DNA of 64,000 bases from Chryseobacterium rhizoplanae (lineage in GTDB: Bacteria; Bacteroidota; Bacteroidia; Flavobacteriales; Weeksellaceae). The first letter of the stretch is position 1; the number at the start of each line of letters is the position of its first letter. Positions 9,422-18,375 of the stretch are shown here, piece by piece. Under the pieces are notes generated by a model. That model ran no database searches. It was given only the letters and a program-made list of their open reading frames with translations, and was not told the DNA's origin. The DNA is taken from the NCBI RefSeq assembly GCF_900182655.1, contig NZ_FXTC01000005.1:1-64000 (forward strand), in the 5' to 3' direction. Both the position numbers and the translations under genes were made by a program.

Positions 9422-9868
9422 ATGCAAAAGTATCTTTATCTCATCATCATATCATTTTCTCTCACCAGCTGCTATACTTACCAGGTAAAAAAACAGCCGG
9501 ATATAACAACTGATAATAAGCAGGGACAAAAAAAGACACCTGAATTAGCTAATAATACCTCAACGCAGCTACAAAATGTAGCCGCTCAACCTCCTGCTCC
9601 GGTTAATATTCAGGAGAAGCTTGCTCCTAACAAGAATGTTAAGATTGACGTTGATGGAAAGAGCTACAAAATAATAGTTGAAAGATGGGAAAGCGACAGC
9701 CTGGTTGCCCATGCTGTTTATAATCCTAAAAAAGTTCTGAAATTTCATAAGAATCAGATCAACAGTGAAAAAATTGCAGAAAAACGCTTTTCACAGCCCA
9801 TAGCTGATATCATTACGGTTACTGTTTATGCCGGAATAGGTGTTTTAATTTGGGCGCTTGTTCATTAA
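9422..9868 (+). CDS. Lipoprotein with C-terminal membrane segment
   Basis: 148 residues. A signal sequence of 16 residues ends in a lipobox, S-L-T-S-Cys17. A Pro/Gln/Thr-rich linker (about 25-65) is followed by a compact domain containing WESDSLVAHAVY. A hydrophobic C-terminal helix (about 127-147) ends the protein. The gene stands alone on the plus strand between two minus-strand fibre cassettes. A lipid-anchored N terminus plus a C-terminal transmembrane helix would allow bridging of outer and inner membranes, as in unimolecular spanins, but the central domain also looks like a general Bacteroidota envelope domain. Function not assigned. An inverted repeat (GCCAAAT/ATTTGGC, 9388-9419) sits immediately before the start codon. 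Confidence 0.7.
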   Translation: MQKYLYLIIISFSLTSCYTYQVKKQPDITTDNKQGQKKTPELANNTSTQLQNVAAQPPAPVNIQEKLAPNKNVKIDVDGKSYKIIVERWESDSLVAHAVYNPKKVLKFHKNQINSEKIAEKRFSQPIADIITVTVYAGIGVLIWALVH

Positions 9869-9982
9869 TTTAGAACCAATTTTATTTGATAAATAACGGT
9901 CATTGCCCTTTAATCTGCTTCAAAGGAATTTTATCACCTATAAAAGTGCCTGAAGATAATCCCGGCATGATCACGAACGGGC

Positions 9983-10016
9983 AAATGACGCCACTTTAAG
10001 ATAAGTGACGTCATTT
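9983..10016. terminator. Bidirectional terminator between convergent genes
   Basis: 14-bp inverted repeat (9983-9996 with 10003-10016, one mismatch) with a 6-nt loop and A/T ends on both sides. It lies between the stops of the plus-strand lipoprotein gene (9868) and the minus-strand fibre gene (10041). Confidence 0.8.
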
Positions 10017-10040
10017 AATATGAGGTATGACTGATCATTT

Positions 10041-13000
10041 TTAATACATCTTATTTTCTGCATATTTATAAACGGTCTTTTCATCCCAGACAAATAATTG
10101 AATAGAGCTATAAGGTGGTATTTTATATGAATACCCTGCACTTTCAATGTTAAATCCCTGTCCATAGCTGTCACTACCATTAATTACTAATATTCTTTGA
10201 CCCCGGAAACATTTTCCTAATGTAAATTGCTCACCATAGACGCATCTGATTACCAGCATTCTATTATCAGAATCATAATATTGAACTCCCGGCTGCTGCT
10301 CAATCATGCCATGAGATAATCTCATTCTGTCGTCTTCACGGGTAATCTCATCATTAAGAAAGGCTAAACTTCCGTCCGCAATAAATAACGTATTAGGGTC
10401 TTCATTATCTGATTTAAAGTTCCCACCCGCCTTCACTGAACCTTCTACAGTTAATTTATCAGTATCGTTGGCTGGTCTGCCCATTCCAAATAGTTGCTTT
10501 TCACAATGGTAGTTCAATCCTTCATACCCCTTATAGTAAGAACCATATTTATTATATTCTCCATATCTACCAGCCACCATAGTTTTATTACGCATATCAT
10601 ACAGACCAGATTCTCCACTTGTATAATCCACAATACCAATACCATAATCTGTATTATGAGTGAATTCCTGGTTTAATATAACAGCATTGGTCAAATTACT
10701 CCAGGCGTTAACATCAGACTGGTTGAAATCTTTTGAAGTCCATATTTTTCTTTCAGTCATCCACTGCCCGTTGTCTGATCTTGTCTGACTTAAATAAAAA
10801 TCCTGTTCTGTATTATTATTGTCAGCGGGCCCCATTATTTTCCAGGCTTTGTAGGAATCTGTCCATCCTTTAAAAATTAAAGAAGAACTCCAGCCTAATT
10901 GCGTGGTAGAATGGAATAACGGCAATACTTTATGGTTAAGTGCTGCTATTCCTGAGTTGGGTAAATCAGGTGAACCATTTCCACCCAGTCCATTACCCTG
11001 AACTCTGGAATCTACTATTCCCATACCCATTTTTAATCTATCAAATGAACTTCCGTCTTGTCTATAGAACCTTGTCCAGTCTCCATTGATGTCGTTGAAG
11101 TTTGATACATCAGCTAAGGTAGAATTATACGCTAAATCCCACAGCCCCATATGTGATGGGGTTAAATTCTCTTTATCCCATACTTGAATCCAGCCATTAT
11201 TAACATCTGAACCAAACTTACCATTTTCCAATCTTCTATACTGCATAGAGTTACCACCTGTCATCTGTACTCCAATCTCAGTGTAGTAACCAGCTCCATT
11301 AGAATGCAGCATTTTGATTCTATGATACCATTGATCTGTTGGATTGCCTGATGCCGTACCAAAATTATTAATCATTCCCATTACATCACCATAAGTAGCT
11401 TCATTAAGGTAAACATCACCTGCTGAATTTCTAATTCTACCTGGAATGTTAGGATTGTTTGTTAAAGCATACGCGGCGTTAATCCATGAACCCGTTGCAT
11501 TGGAACCTGATCTTAAAGCATAATTTTGTGCTATAAATGGAGCTGTAGTAAAATTATTATTTACCCAAGACTGAGTAGCTAAGAAAGTATAACTATCATT
11601 AGAATTACTATAAATATATGGTGGATTATTATCATTGTTTGGAACTCCATTACTAAACCCTAGTGCTGTAGCATTTTCCCAAGCACCAACTTTAGTATCA
11701 GGATTGAAATTATTTGCAGTCCAAAAATCACTTAAAGGTTTATGATCCCCATATCCTAATAGTACAAAATCATTTGATGAACCTGTTTTTAAGAATCCAC
11801 CTGCCTGTACATTTTGAGTAAACTTACCAAAACCTACTGATGTAACGTTAAATAAATTTTCAAGTGTAGAATAGTTTTTAACAGCAAATCCTGTGCTCAC
11901 ACCAAATCCATCTGTATCATCTGAAAAATGCTTAATATAATGTGCTGCATCTGCTGAACCTTTAAGCAAAATAGACTGACCATTAGCTATAGCAAGATTA
12001 TCATAAAATTCCTTTAGTGCTGTTATAGCTTGTATTGTATTGGTCGTAACAAATGATTGGTTATTAACCCAATTCTGAGTAGCTACAGTAACTATTGGAA
12101 TACTTACTCTTTTAGTACCTCCAGGGTCAGTTGTATCAGCTATCTGATATGCTTTGTTTGTTGTAGTTGTTCCACCTGCTGAGGTAACATCAGTTACTTT
12201 TACAGAGAATCCCTGCCAATAAGATAATCTCGGAAACCAAAAACAAAGTTCTCCATTAAGATTTAAAGCAATAATTTCTGTTAAAAGCGGATGTGTAGAA
12301 TAGCCATTAACATTAATAATAGTGTCATTATAAATATAACCTTGTACCTTACAATCCATTACCATTCCTCCGCCATACATATTTCCTTTAATTTCTAAAA
12401 GAAATGCTGCCCCAGTAGATTGCGAGTAATCTATATTAGTAAGTATCCGAGTCCCTTGACTAAAGTCTCTACCTGAATGAATAAACGCATCATCTTTACC
12501 TGATTTGGGATAGTGACCGCCACTCCCTGTTAAAAAGTGGTCATCATCTGAACCATACTTTGCAAATCCTTTAGCTAATAAATAATTGAAATCAGAATCA
12601 TCAGTATTTCTAAAGTAGAATTGATTTGGGTCTCTTAGACTAATAGTTCCTGCATGGCTTCCAGGTTGATGAAAACCTATTGATGGATATATAGTGGAAC
12701 CATTACCTCTTGTTTCAATCGCACTTTGGTCATATCTGTTTCCTGTGGCTCCCTGTATTGCCTTTCTGGCATTTACTAATTGTTCAGTATTTAAAGTAAC
12801 ATAATTACTGGATGCGGCAACTAAATTATTCCAGTTATTTATATCATTATTTGAAAAATGATCGGAATTCCAATATTCTACATAAGCATTATATTTATTG
12901 GTATCCTGCCATGCTCCTAAATACTGTCTAATGCCGAAACCATTCTTTTTAAATACAATTAAATTCTGATCTCCTCCTGAAGCATCAGAATAGCCTCCAA

Positions 13001-15095
13001 AATGTAAAAAGTCAGCCCATGGAGCACTATTATTTTGATCCCATGAAGTAAAGCCATATCTAAATTTCGTTGGCCCTATTTCACCTGGAGACATCTCCCT
13101 ATCATCTACATAATCAATATAGTTAGATGAATTAAAACTTGAAACAGGCAGATGTCCGCCACCCCCTAATAATACATAAGAATCATCTGAGCCTGATTTT
13201 ACATATCCTTTAGCTAATAAATAATTGAAATCAGAATCATCAGCATTTCTAAAATAAAATTGATTCGAATTTCTCAAACTTATAATTCCTGCGTAATTTC
13301 CAGGCTGATGAAAACCTATTGATGGATATATAGTAGAACCATTACCATTAACCATAATAGCAGATTCTGAATAACTATTTCCAGTAGCCCCATTAAATGT
13401 TTTTTTTGCTTCAACAGTTTGTTGGGTATTTAACGTAACATAATTATCTAAATCAGATTTCGCTGCCGGATTAGGGAGATTAAAGGTAGTCCAAAAGTCG
13501 TGGGCTTCTCCCCACTTGTCTGAATCATAATCCTGTTTTACAAAACCTATTCTGTTGTTATATTTGGATGAAACAATAGCTGTAGATTTTTTAACATCAC
13601 TCCCATTATAAGAAGACATCCATAAGACATCGGACCAACCCATATTGGAGAACCCCATCTGAGCAGCTTCCAACATCTGAAGTTTTAATTTTCCTGCTCC
13701 AAAATAAGCTGAATTTGGTTTTTCCTGGCCACCACTAATATAATCAGCACCCAGATAATTGTTTATATTATACTCTTTATGTTTCCAATCTCCAGAATTC
13801 CCATCTGCTTCAGAAAATACCCTCCCATTATTTTGTATAAAAAATTGATGCTCCGTAGCGCCTGCATCACCAAAGTGAAAATTAATCCCTTCACCTAGGA
13901 CATGCCCGCTCCCTTGAAAATAAGATATACCAAAACTATCTGCATTGGCAAATGACCAGATTCTATTCCTTTCGTTTACTTTGTAAAATCTGTTCTGAAA
14001 GCCTTCATCAGATTGAACAAACCCTCTTGAATGTATACCATTAGCCGGAATAAATTGGGAATCAGTGTAAGAAGGTGAAGCCAGCAGGCCACCTGATAAA
14101 ATGACTTGTGCCCCGCTACCATTTAGCCCGGCTATAGGCTTATCTGAATCTAAGGCCCAATAGCTTCCAATATCCTTCTTCTCCCAAAATGTATTTTCAG
14201 AAATAAGCTCTTCTTTTGTAAGGAGATGCTTTAGATTAATTTGGACTCTCTTCGTTCCTCCCGGATCCCCACTGTCTGTAATTGAAGTCACTCTGTTTCT
14301 TCCCTGGTCTAAACCTCCGTAGCCTACAGTTATTTTCGCATCAAACCCTTGCCAATATCCCATACCAGGAAACCAAATGGCCAGTTTACCATTGAAGTTT
14401 AAGCATATGACATAATTAAAATAATTTAAAGTAGAATAGCCTCCTTCTGAAATAATAGTATCATTGTAAATATATCCCTGAATTTTAGAATCTAAAGGTA
14501 AATATTGACCATTACTGTACATATTCCCTTTCATTTCTAAAAGAAACTGGTCTCCATATGTTGCTGAATAATCAATATCGGTTTCAATGAATGTCCCCTG
14601 TGGAAAGTTTCTTCCAGAATGAACCCAGGAGTCTTCTTTTTTCCTCGAGTCATAATCATTACCTCCTCCTGTTAAGAAAAAATTATCCGAAGAACCATTC
14701 TTTCTGAAGCCCTCAGCTTTTACATGATCATAATGATTATTTGCTCCCACCCCAAAATGAAATCCATCATTTCTTAAAGTAAGAGTAGAAGATATAAATC
14801 CTGTTTTCCAAAATGTTATTCCCGGCTCTGAGCCATCTTCACTTCTTACCCACAATCTATTGGAATATTCATCAGATATTCCGGAACTTATAAAATATTT
14901 CTGACCATTTACAAATTGATTTGTACTTAAAGTCATTAAATCTAAATCAGCAACTATTTCCGCATGGGTTCTTGTGCTGATTTTTTTCGTTACAGAATTC
15001 CAAACCATTACAGAACCTGCATCGTTTGGAACACTTTTCACAATTATTTCGCCTTCTACAGCGATGTGATTGTTAAAATATTCAGGAGCAATCAT
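10041..15095 (-). CDS. Giant eCIS tail fibre, proximal cassette
   Basis: 1684 residues, rich in Gly/Asn/Ser/Tyr and with no cysteine-rich or catalytic motif. Two homologous modules at about residues 551-642 and 761-855 share GNGSTIYPSIGFHQPG and DDSDFNYLLAKG, showing internal duplication. Knob-like WYHRIKML...VWDKENL and FYRQDGSSFDRL segments lie in the C-terminal third. The C-terminal 200 residues (from KLTVEGSVKAGGNFKS) match the 876-residue fibre of the distal cassette. The start overlaps the stop of the 339-residue gene by one base (TAATG), implying coupled translation. Its role is probably a long receptor-binding fibre. It is about twice the size of its paralogue. Confidence 0.8.
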   Translation of the reverse strand: MIAPEYFNNHIAVEGEIIVKSVPNDAGSVMVWNSVTKKISTRTHAEIVADLDLMTLSTNQFVNGQKYFISSGISDEYSNRLWVRSEDGSEPGITFWKTGFISSTLTLRNDGFHFGVGANNHYDHVKAEGFRKNGSSDNFFLTGGGNDYDSRKKEDSWVHSGRNFPQGTFIETDIDYSATYGDQFLLEMKGNMYSNGQYLPLDSKIQGYIYNDTIISEGGYSTLNYFNYVICLNFNGKLAIWFPGMGYWQGFDAKITVGYGGLDQGRNRVTSITDSGDPGGTKRVQINLKHLLTKEELISENTFWEKKDIGSYWALDSDKPIAGLNGSGAQVILSGGLLASPSYTDSQFIPANGIHSRGFVQSDEGFQNRFYKVNERNRIWSFANADSFGISYFQGSGHVLGEGINFHFGDAGATEHQFFIQNNGRVFSEADGNSGDWKHKEYNINNYLGADYISGGQEKPNSAYFGAGKLKLQMLEAAQMGFSNMGWSDVLWMSSYNGSDVKKSTAIVSSKYNNRIGFVKQDYDSDKWGEAHDFWTTFNLPNPAAKSDLDNYVTLNTQQTVEAKKTFNGATGNSYSESAIMVNGNGSTIYPSIGFHQPGNYAGIISLRNSNQFYFRNADDSDFNYLLAKGYVKSGSDDSYVLLGGGGHLPVSSFNSSNYIDYVDDREMSPGEIGPTKFRYGFTSWDQNNSAPWADFLHFGGYSDASGGDQNLIVFKKNGFGIRQYLGAWQDTNKYNAYVEYWNSDHFSNNDINNWNNLVAASSNYVTLNTEQLVNARKAIQGATGNRYDQSAIETRGNGSTIYPSIGFHQPGSHAGTISLRDPNQFYFRNTDDSDFNYLLAKGFAKYGSDDDHFLTGSGGHYPKSGKDDAFIHSGRDFSQGTRILTNIDYSQSTGAAFLLEIKGNMYGGGMVMDCKVQGYIYNDTIINVNGYSTHPLLTEIIALNLNGELCFWFPRLSYWQGFSVKVTDVTSAGGTTTTNKAYQIADTTDPGGTKRVSIPIVTVATQNWVNNQSFVTTNTIQAITALKEFYDNLAIANGQSILLKGSADAAHYIKHFSDDTDGFGVSTGFAVKNYSTLENLFNVTSVGFGKFTQNVQAGGFLKTGSSNDFVLLGYGDHKPLSDFWTANNFNPDTKVGAWENATALGFSNGVPNNDNNPPYIYSNSNDSYTFLATQSWVNNNFTTAPFIAQNYALRSGSNATGSWINAAYALTNNPNIPGRIRNSAGDVYLNEATYGDVMGMINNFGTASGNPTDQWYHRIKMLHSNGAGYYTEIGVQMTGGNSMQYRRLENGKFGSDVNNGWIQVWDKENLTPSHMGLWDLAYNSTLADVSNFNDINGDWTRFYRQDGSSFDRLKMGMGIVDSRVQGNGLGGNGSPDLPNSGIAALNHKVLPLFHSTTQLGWSSSLIFKGWTDSYKAWKIMGPADNNNTEQDFYLSQTRSDNGQWMTERKIWTSKDFNQSDVNAWSNLTNAVILNQEFTHNTDYGIGIVDYTSGESGLYDMRNKTMVAGRYGEYNKYGSYYKGYEGLNYHCEKQLFGMGRPANDTDKLTVEGSVKAGGNFKSDNEDPNTLFIADGSLAFLNDEITREDDRMRLSHGMIEQQPGVQYYDSDNRMLVIRCVYGEQFTLGKCFRGQRILVINGSDSYGQGFNIESAGYSYKIPPYSSIQLFVWDEKTVYKYAENKMY

Positions 15096-16114
15096 TAGTC
15101 TAGTCTTGCAGTTAAAGTAATTCTATATTCATTCGGGGTAAGAGGTGCCAATACATCTATTTGTACATCATTTGCCGATGTAGCCACACAGCTTATATTT
15201 ATTTTTCTGTTGTCAGTATTACGGTAACAGATATAATCAACATTCAGGGTATTCCAGCCATGAGTAATGGGAAAAGTAACGGAAGAGCCGTCTCCGATCT
15301 GCCATGTCTTGGATTTAATTTTTGCATCCAGAACCGCTTTCGTAGATCTTGGCGTCATTGCTTTATTAGGATCAACTCCTGCAATAGCTTCAACATCTGT
15401 AGCAATCTGAATCAGTCCTTTCACTGCATCTGTAGCATCTACAATGTCAGGAATACCTTTTTCTATAATCTGATAATTTTTAGGCGTATTGGAAGCATCA
15501 TCGGTATTGGCAATAAGATGATCACCAACAGAAACGGGTTCATTGCCCACCCAGCCATTTGCTGTAATCACCCATACCATTCCTGTTTTAATGGTAGCTG
15601 ATGTAACGGGTGATGGAGTCGTCATTGAGCCTTGAGTAGTAGAAGGAGTATAACCTCCAGGCTGATAAATCAATGCTCCGGTAAGGCTTTGTCCTACTAA
15701 ATTTTCAATATAAGTTTTAATCTTATTGGATGACCATGTATAGGTTCCTGACTGAGTAGCATCATTCAGAAAAATAGAGACAATATCTGCATTGGTAAGA
15801 TTTCGGCCTGCTACTTTAATAACATGCCCTGAACTATTGGTCAGGATCTGACTTAGCAATAAAAGCCCGCTTGTTTGGTCTGTCTGAAATGGATTATTGG
15901 TCAGTGGATAATCCGGATGTACATAATTTTGGGCCAGGTTAATCCAACTGGTTCCGTTCCATTGATGCAGCTGCCCTTTATAATCGATTATCCAACCTGC
16001 AGGAACTCCAGTCGTATCAGGTAATGTATCATGGTAATGAAATCGGGTACGTTGCAACTCACCAAAAAAATTATCCTGATGTGCATTATTACTTATTACT
16101 GCGTTATTATTCAT
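15095..16114 (-). CDS. Fibre-associated protein, proximal cassette
   Basis: 339 residues. After a short head, a WIIDYKGQLHQWNGTSWINLA segment resembles carbohydrate-facing or fibre-head strands seen in phage tail proteins. The middle (about 135-225) has a GALIYQPGGYTPST...MVWVITANGWVG layout, and the last 110 residues (AVKGLIQIATDVEAIAGVD...AMTPRSTKAVLDAK) match the segment found near the ends of many phage tail fibres. The C-terminal 50 residues have the shared cassette beta domain. It sits 15 bp after the leader gene. Likely a fibre head or connector. Confidence 0.75.
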   Translation of the reverse strand: MNNNAVISNNAHQDNFFGELQRTRFHYHDTLPDTTGVPAGWIIDYKGQLHQWNGTSWINLAQNYVHPDYPLTNNPFQTDQTSGLLLLSQILTNSSGHVIKVAGRNLTNADIVSIFLNDATQSGTYTWSSNKIKTYIENLVGQSLTGALIYQPGGYTPSTTQGSMTTPSPVTSATIKTGMVWVITANGWVGNEPVSVGDHLIANTDDASNTPKNYQIIEKGIPDIVDATDAVKGLIQIATDVEAIAGVDPNKAMTPRSTKAVLDAKIKSKTWQIGDGSSVTFPITHGWNTLNVDYICYRNTDNRKINISCVATSANDVQIDVLAPLTPNEYRITLTARLD

Positions 16115-16128
16115 AGCTTTTTATTTTT

Positions 16129-16968
16129 TTATGGTTTAACTTTTAAAATGAGAATATTAATTGGATTGGCGAGATCACCTAACATCTTAACCTCTATGGT
16201 TTGATTGGTTGCATAATCGTCAATATTTATTTTTTTACCTGTAACACTGTCCCGGGCCTGAATGATCACATTTTCCGTTTCCAGGGTATTAGTAAATACT
16301 GCACTTCCGGTAACCTGCACTACTGCACTTGCAGGGGTTTGCGAGATAAGCAAAACCTTATCATAGATCTGCTTATTAAATTCCTGTTGATTTTTCGGGC
16401 TGCCTACCCCATTGTAGTCAAATAACAGCTTTACTTTATCTTCACTTGTCTGCCCTGAAACAGCTTTTAAAGCTTCAATATCTTCACGACTTTTTTTAAT
16501 GAAATCGATTATTTCCTGAAGCTCATCCAAAGAAAGATCATTAGACAACAATATCTTTTTAATCTTTTCTATATCGGATGTCAGGTCTTTATCTGTATCT
16601 TTCAATTCATCAACAAAGCCGTCTACCTGTATTTTAGTGTATACATTGCCTAACTGCTCAGGACCGTCTACCGTAGCAACATTATTAATTCCAAGTTTAT
16701 GTTTCCAGCTGTCAATATGAGCTGGCGTTAGATTACCTGCATTCAGTAAAGCCAGATATTCCGAATGAGCCGCCGGGTCTGTTAAGTGTTTTTGAAATGC
16801 TTCCGCACTGGCAAATAATTGAAAAATTTCTTCAAATCCTTCAATACCTTTCACAGGGATTAAATCATCTTTGTGATAAAAAGATAAAAAGGTGTCTTTA
16901 AACTGGGTTTCTGTTGGGAAATCTCCAGTTTCAAACCAACTGAAAATTGTATGTAATGGTGTACTCAT
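16129..16968 (-). CDS. Fibre-cassette leader with F-E-T-G-x-x-P-T-E module, proximal copy
   Basis: 279 residues. It starts MSTPLH and carries W-F-E-T-G-D-F-P-T-E-T-Q-F at 11-23. It is homologous along its length to the 283-residue protein of the distal cassette: the same HL-D/E-D-x-x-A-H segment near 60-70, the same NVxTKxQ region and the same coiled-coil LDELQEIIDFIKKSRED. The C-terminal 50 residues (RDSVTGKKINI...) form a beta domain recurring in the cassette. First gene of the proximal fibre operon. No catalytic motif. Inferred adaptor between fibre and baseplate, because the module is shared by proteins with otherwise unrelated bodies. Confidence 0.75.
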   Translation of the reverse strand: MSTPLHTIFSWFETGDFPTETQFKDTFLSFYHKDDLIPVKGIEGFEEIFQLFASAEAFQKHLTDPAAHSEYLALLNAGNLTPAHIDSWKHKLGINNVATVDGPEQLGNVYTKIQVDGFVDELKDTDKDLTSDIEKIKKILLSNDLSLDELQEIIDFIKKSREDIEALKAVSGQTSEDKVKLLFDYNGVGSPKNQQEFNKQIYDKVLLISQTPASAVVQVTGSAVFTNTLETENVIIQARDSVTGKKINIDDYATNQTIEVKMLGDLANPINILILKVKP

Positions 16969-17039
16969 TTGATAATTGATAATTAGTTTTGATAAAATTG
17001 ATAATTGGGAAAGGCTTAAAGATTATTTCTATGGCGTGA

Positions 17040-17280
17040 CATTTTAAAGGAGCGAAAAAGGCCATATTTGCAGATGAAGCTATATGGCAATGCATTCACT
17101 TAGAAAGAATCAATGAAGCTGATTCCACTTTTGCGATCTCAAAATATTACAATGATGCTATAAAATCTTTGCTTGAAATTTGAACTGTATGAGCAGTTTG
17201 AAGCCGAAACAAGGAAGGCCGCACATGGTTTTGGAGATTTATTTCCAATGATAACAGATGGTTTAAAATCCCCACTATCA
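17040..17280 (+). pseudogene. Frameshifted gene fragment
   Basis: Reading the plus strand, a coding-like frame runs from about 17040 to TGA at 17181 (containing WQCIHLERINEADSTFAISK). A second frame shifted by one base continues from 17182 as ELYEQFEAETRKAAHGFGDL to about 17280. The joined protein would make sense across the shift. Neither frame has a proper start, and the 3' end runs into the tail of the convergent endolysin gene. It is best read as a decayed remnant of an unrecognised gene. It fills the 325-bp gap between the proximal fibre operon and the endolysin. Confidence 0.5.
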
Positions 17281-17292
17281 GGTGGGAATTGT

Positions 17293-17733
17293 TTATTTAG
17301 AAAAGAACAGGTCAGCTTCTGCCTTTCTTCTGCGGATGAGTCCGTTTAATGTTTTTCCGCCTGCGGTAATGTATTTCGTGGTAAACCAATTTCTGATTGC
17401 CTGCTCATCTGCTTTTTTATTAATCAAAGAAAACAATCCATCTGATCCTCCGGTATTGTAAGTATGCGATACGAGGGCATCAAATTGATTTTGAGTAAGG
17501 ATCACTTTAATTTTACTGTTGACGATTTTTTCATAAGTCGGTAAAACAGTTGAAAATAACTCTATTCCTTTTTCTTTGCTGATTGCAGGGTCTTTTATCG
17601 TTACTTTCTTTCCCCCGGGATAGTAAGTATTACCATACCCAATTGTAGGAATTCCTGCTGAATCCAGATAAGGCTTTGAACTGAAACCTTCAAATGATAC
17701 AATCAGGTTGATTCCTTTTTGTGATGTTTTCAT
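17293..17733 (-). CDS. Phage-type lysozyme (GH24 endolysin)
   Basis: 146 residues, the usual length for T4-lysozyme-like GH24 enzymes. The catalytic triad spacing is present: Glu15 (SFEGF), Asp24 (YLDSAG) and Thr30 (PTIGYG). The family cleaves the MurNAc-GlcNAc bond of peptidoglycan. No signal peptide is present, so access to the wall would need a holin or the particle itself. The start overlaps the spanin-like gene's stop (ATGA, 17730-17733), so the two are translationally coupled, as in phage lysis cassettes. Alternative role: a wall-piercing component carried on the particle. The coupling to a spanin-like gene favours host lysis. Confidence 0.93.
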   Translation of the reverse strand: MKTSQKGINLIVSFEGFSSKPYLDSAGIPTIGYGNTYYPGGKKVTIKDPAISKEKGIELFSTVLPTYEKIVNSKIKVILTQNQFDALVSHTYNTGGSDGLFSLINKKADEQAIRNWFTTKYITAGGKTLNGLIRRRKAEADLFFSK

Positions 17734-18299
17734 AGCTTAAAATATTTATAGGTGAAAAAGATGAGTATTAAAGTGATTCCAAGGATCGTAATGAAAATCC
17801 AGGCTACGATTTCAAATCCGTTTGATTGAATATTTTTTGTTTCTTCGGAGACTTTTGAAGCCACTTCTCTGATGGTTTCTTTTGAACTCGCTTTCTGATT
17901 TAAATCGTAAATAACATGGGTGGATTCCTCTTTTTTAACTTCTGCTTTTTCATGATTAACCTTTGCATAATGGCTATTGATGGAATATTCTGCATTTCCC
18001 ATGATGGAAATACTCTGAATGGTATCACGTCCTATTACATTATGAAAAACAAAGGGATTAGATGCATCAGATTTCCCTTTAATCAACAGATCTCCGGATA
18101 TTTGATTGGTCTCTTCCTTCAGAGTTACATCAGCTGATTTACTTTGAGTTGATTGTGAACTTTGTAAGCTTGAAGAATCAACTTTCACTTTTTCTGTTTC
18201 TTTTGTATTCTCTTTGTATGTGGTTGTGATTTTGTGTTTGCTTCGGCAGCCCAACATAAAGCTGCTCAATGTGATTAATAGCAGAATTTTTGCTTTCAT
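17730..18299 (-). CDS. Unimolecular-spanin-like lipoprotein
   Basis: 189 residues. A 17-residue signal ends in a lipobox with Cys18 (FMLGC). A polar Ser/Lys/Glu/Thr-rich periplasmic stretch follows, and a single strong hydrophobic helix at about 163-185 ends in a short basic tail (YKYFKL). An outer-membrane lipid anchor plus an inner-membrane helix in one chain is the defining architecture of u-spanins, which fuse the membranes at the last step of phage lysis. It overlaps the endolysin start by 4 bp. No sequence family is recognised, so the call rests on topology and gene order. It could instead be an unrelated envelope-spanning protein. Confidence 0.7.
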   Translation of the reverse strand: MKAKILLLITLSSFMLGCRSKHKITTTYKENTKETEKVKVDSSSLQSSQSTQSKSADVTLKEETNQISGDLLIKGKSDASNPFVFHNVIGRDTIQSISIMGNAEYSINSHYAKVNHEKAEVKKEESTHVIYDLNQKASSKETIREVASKVSEETKNIQSNGFEIVAWIFITILGITLILIFFTYKYFKL

Positions 18300-18375
18300 T
18301 AGTTTTAGTTTTTAAAAATTGAACAGGTTTATCGCTTTGATTTCAATTTTAGAAATCTGATTGAAATTCAAATTC

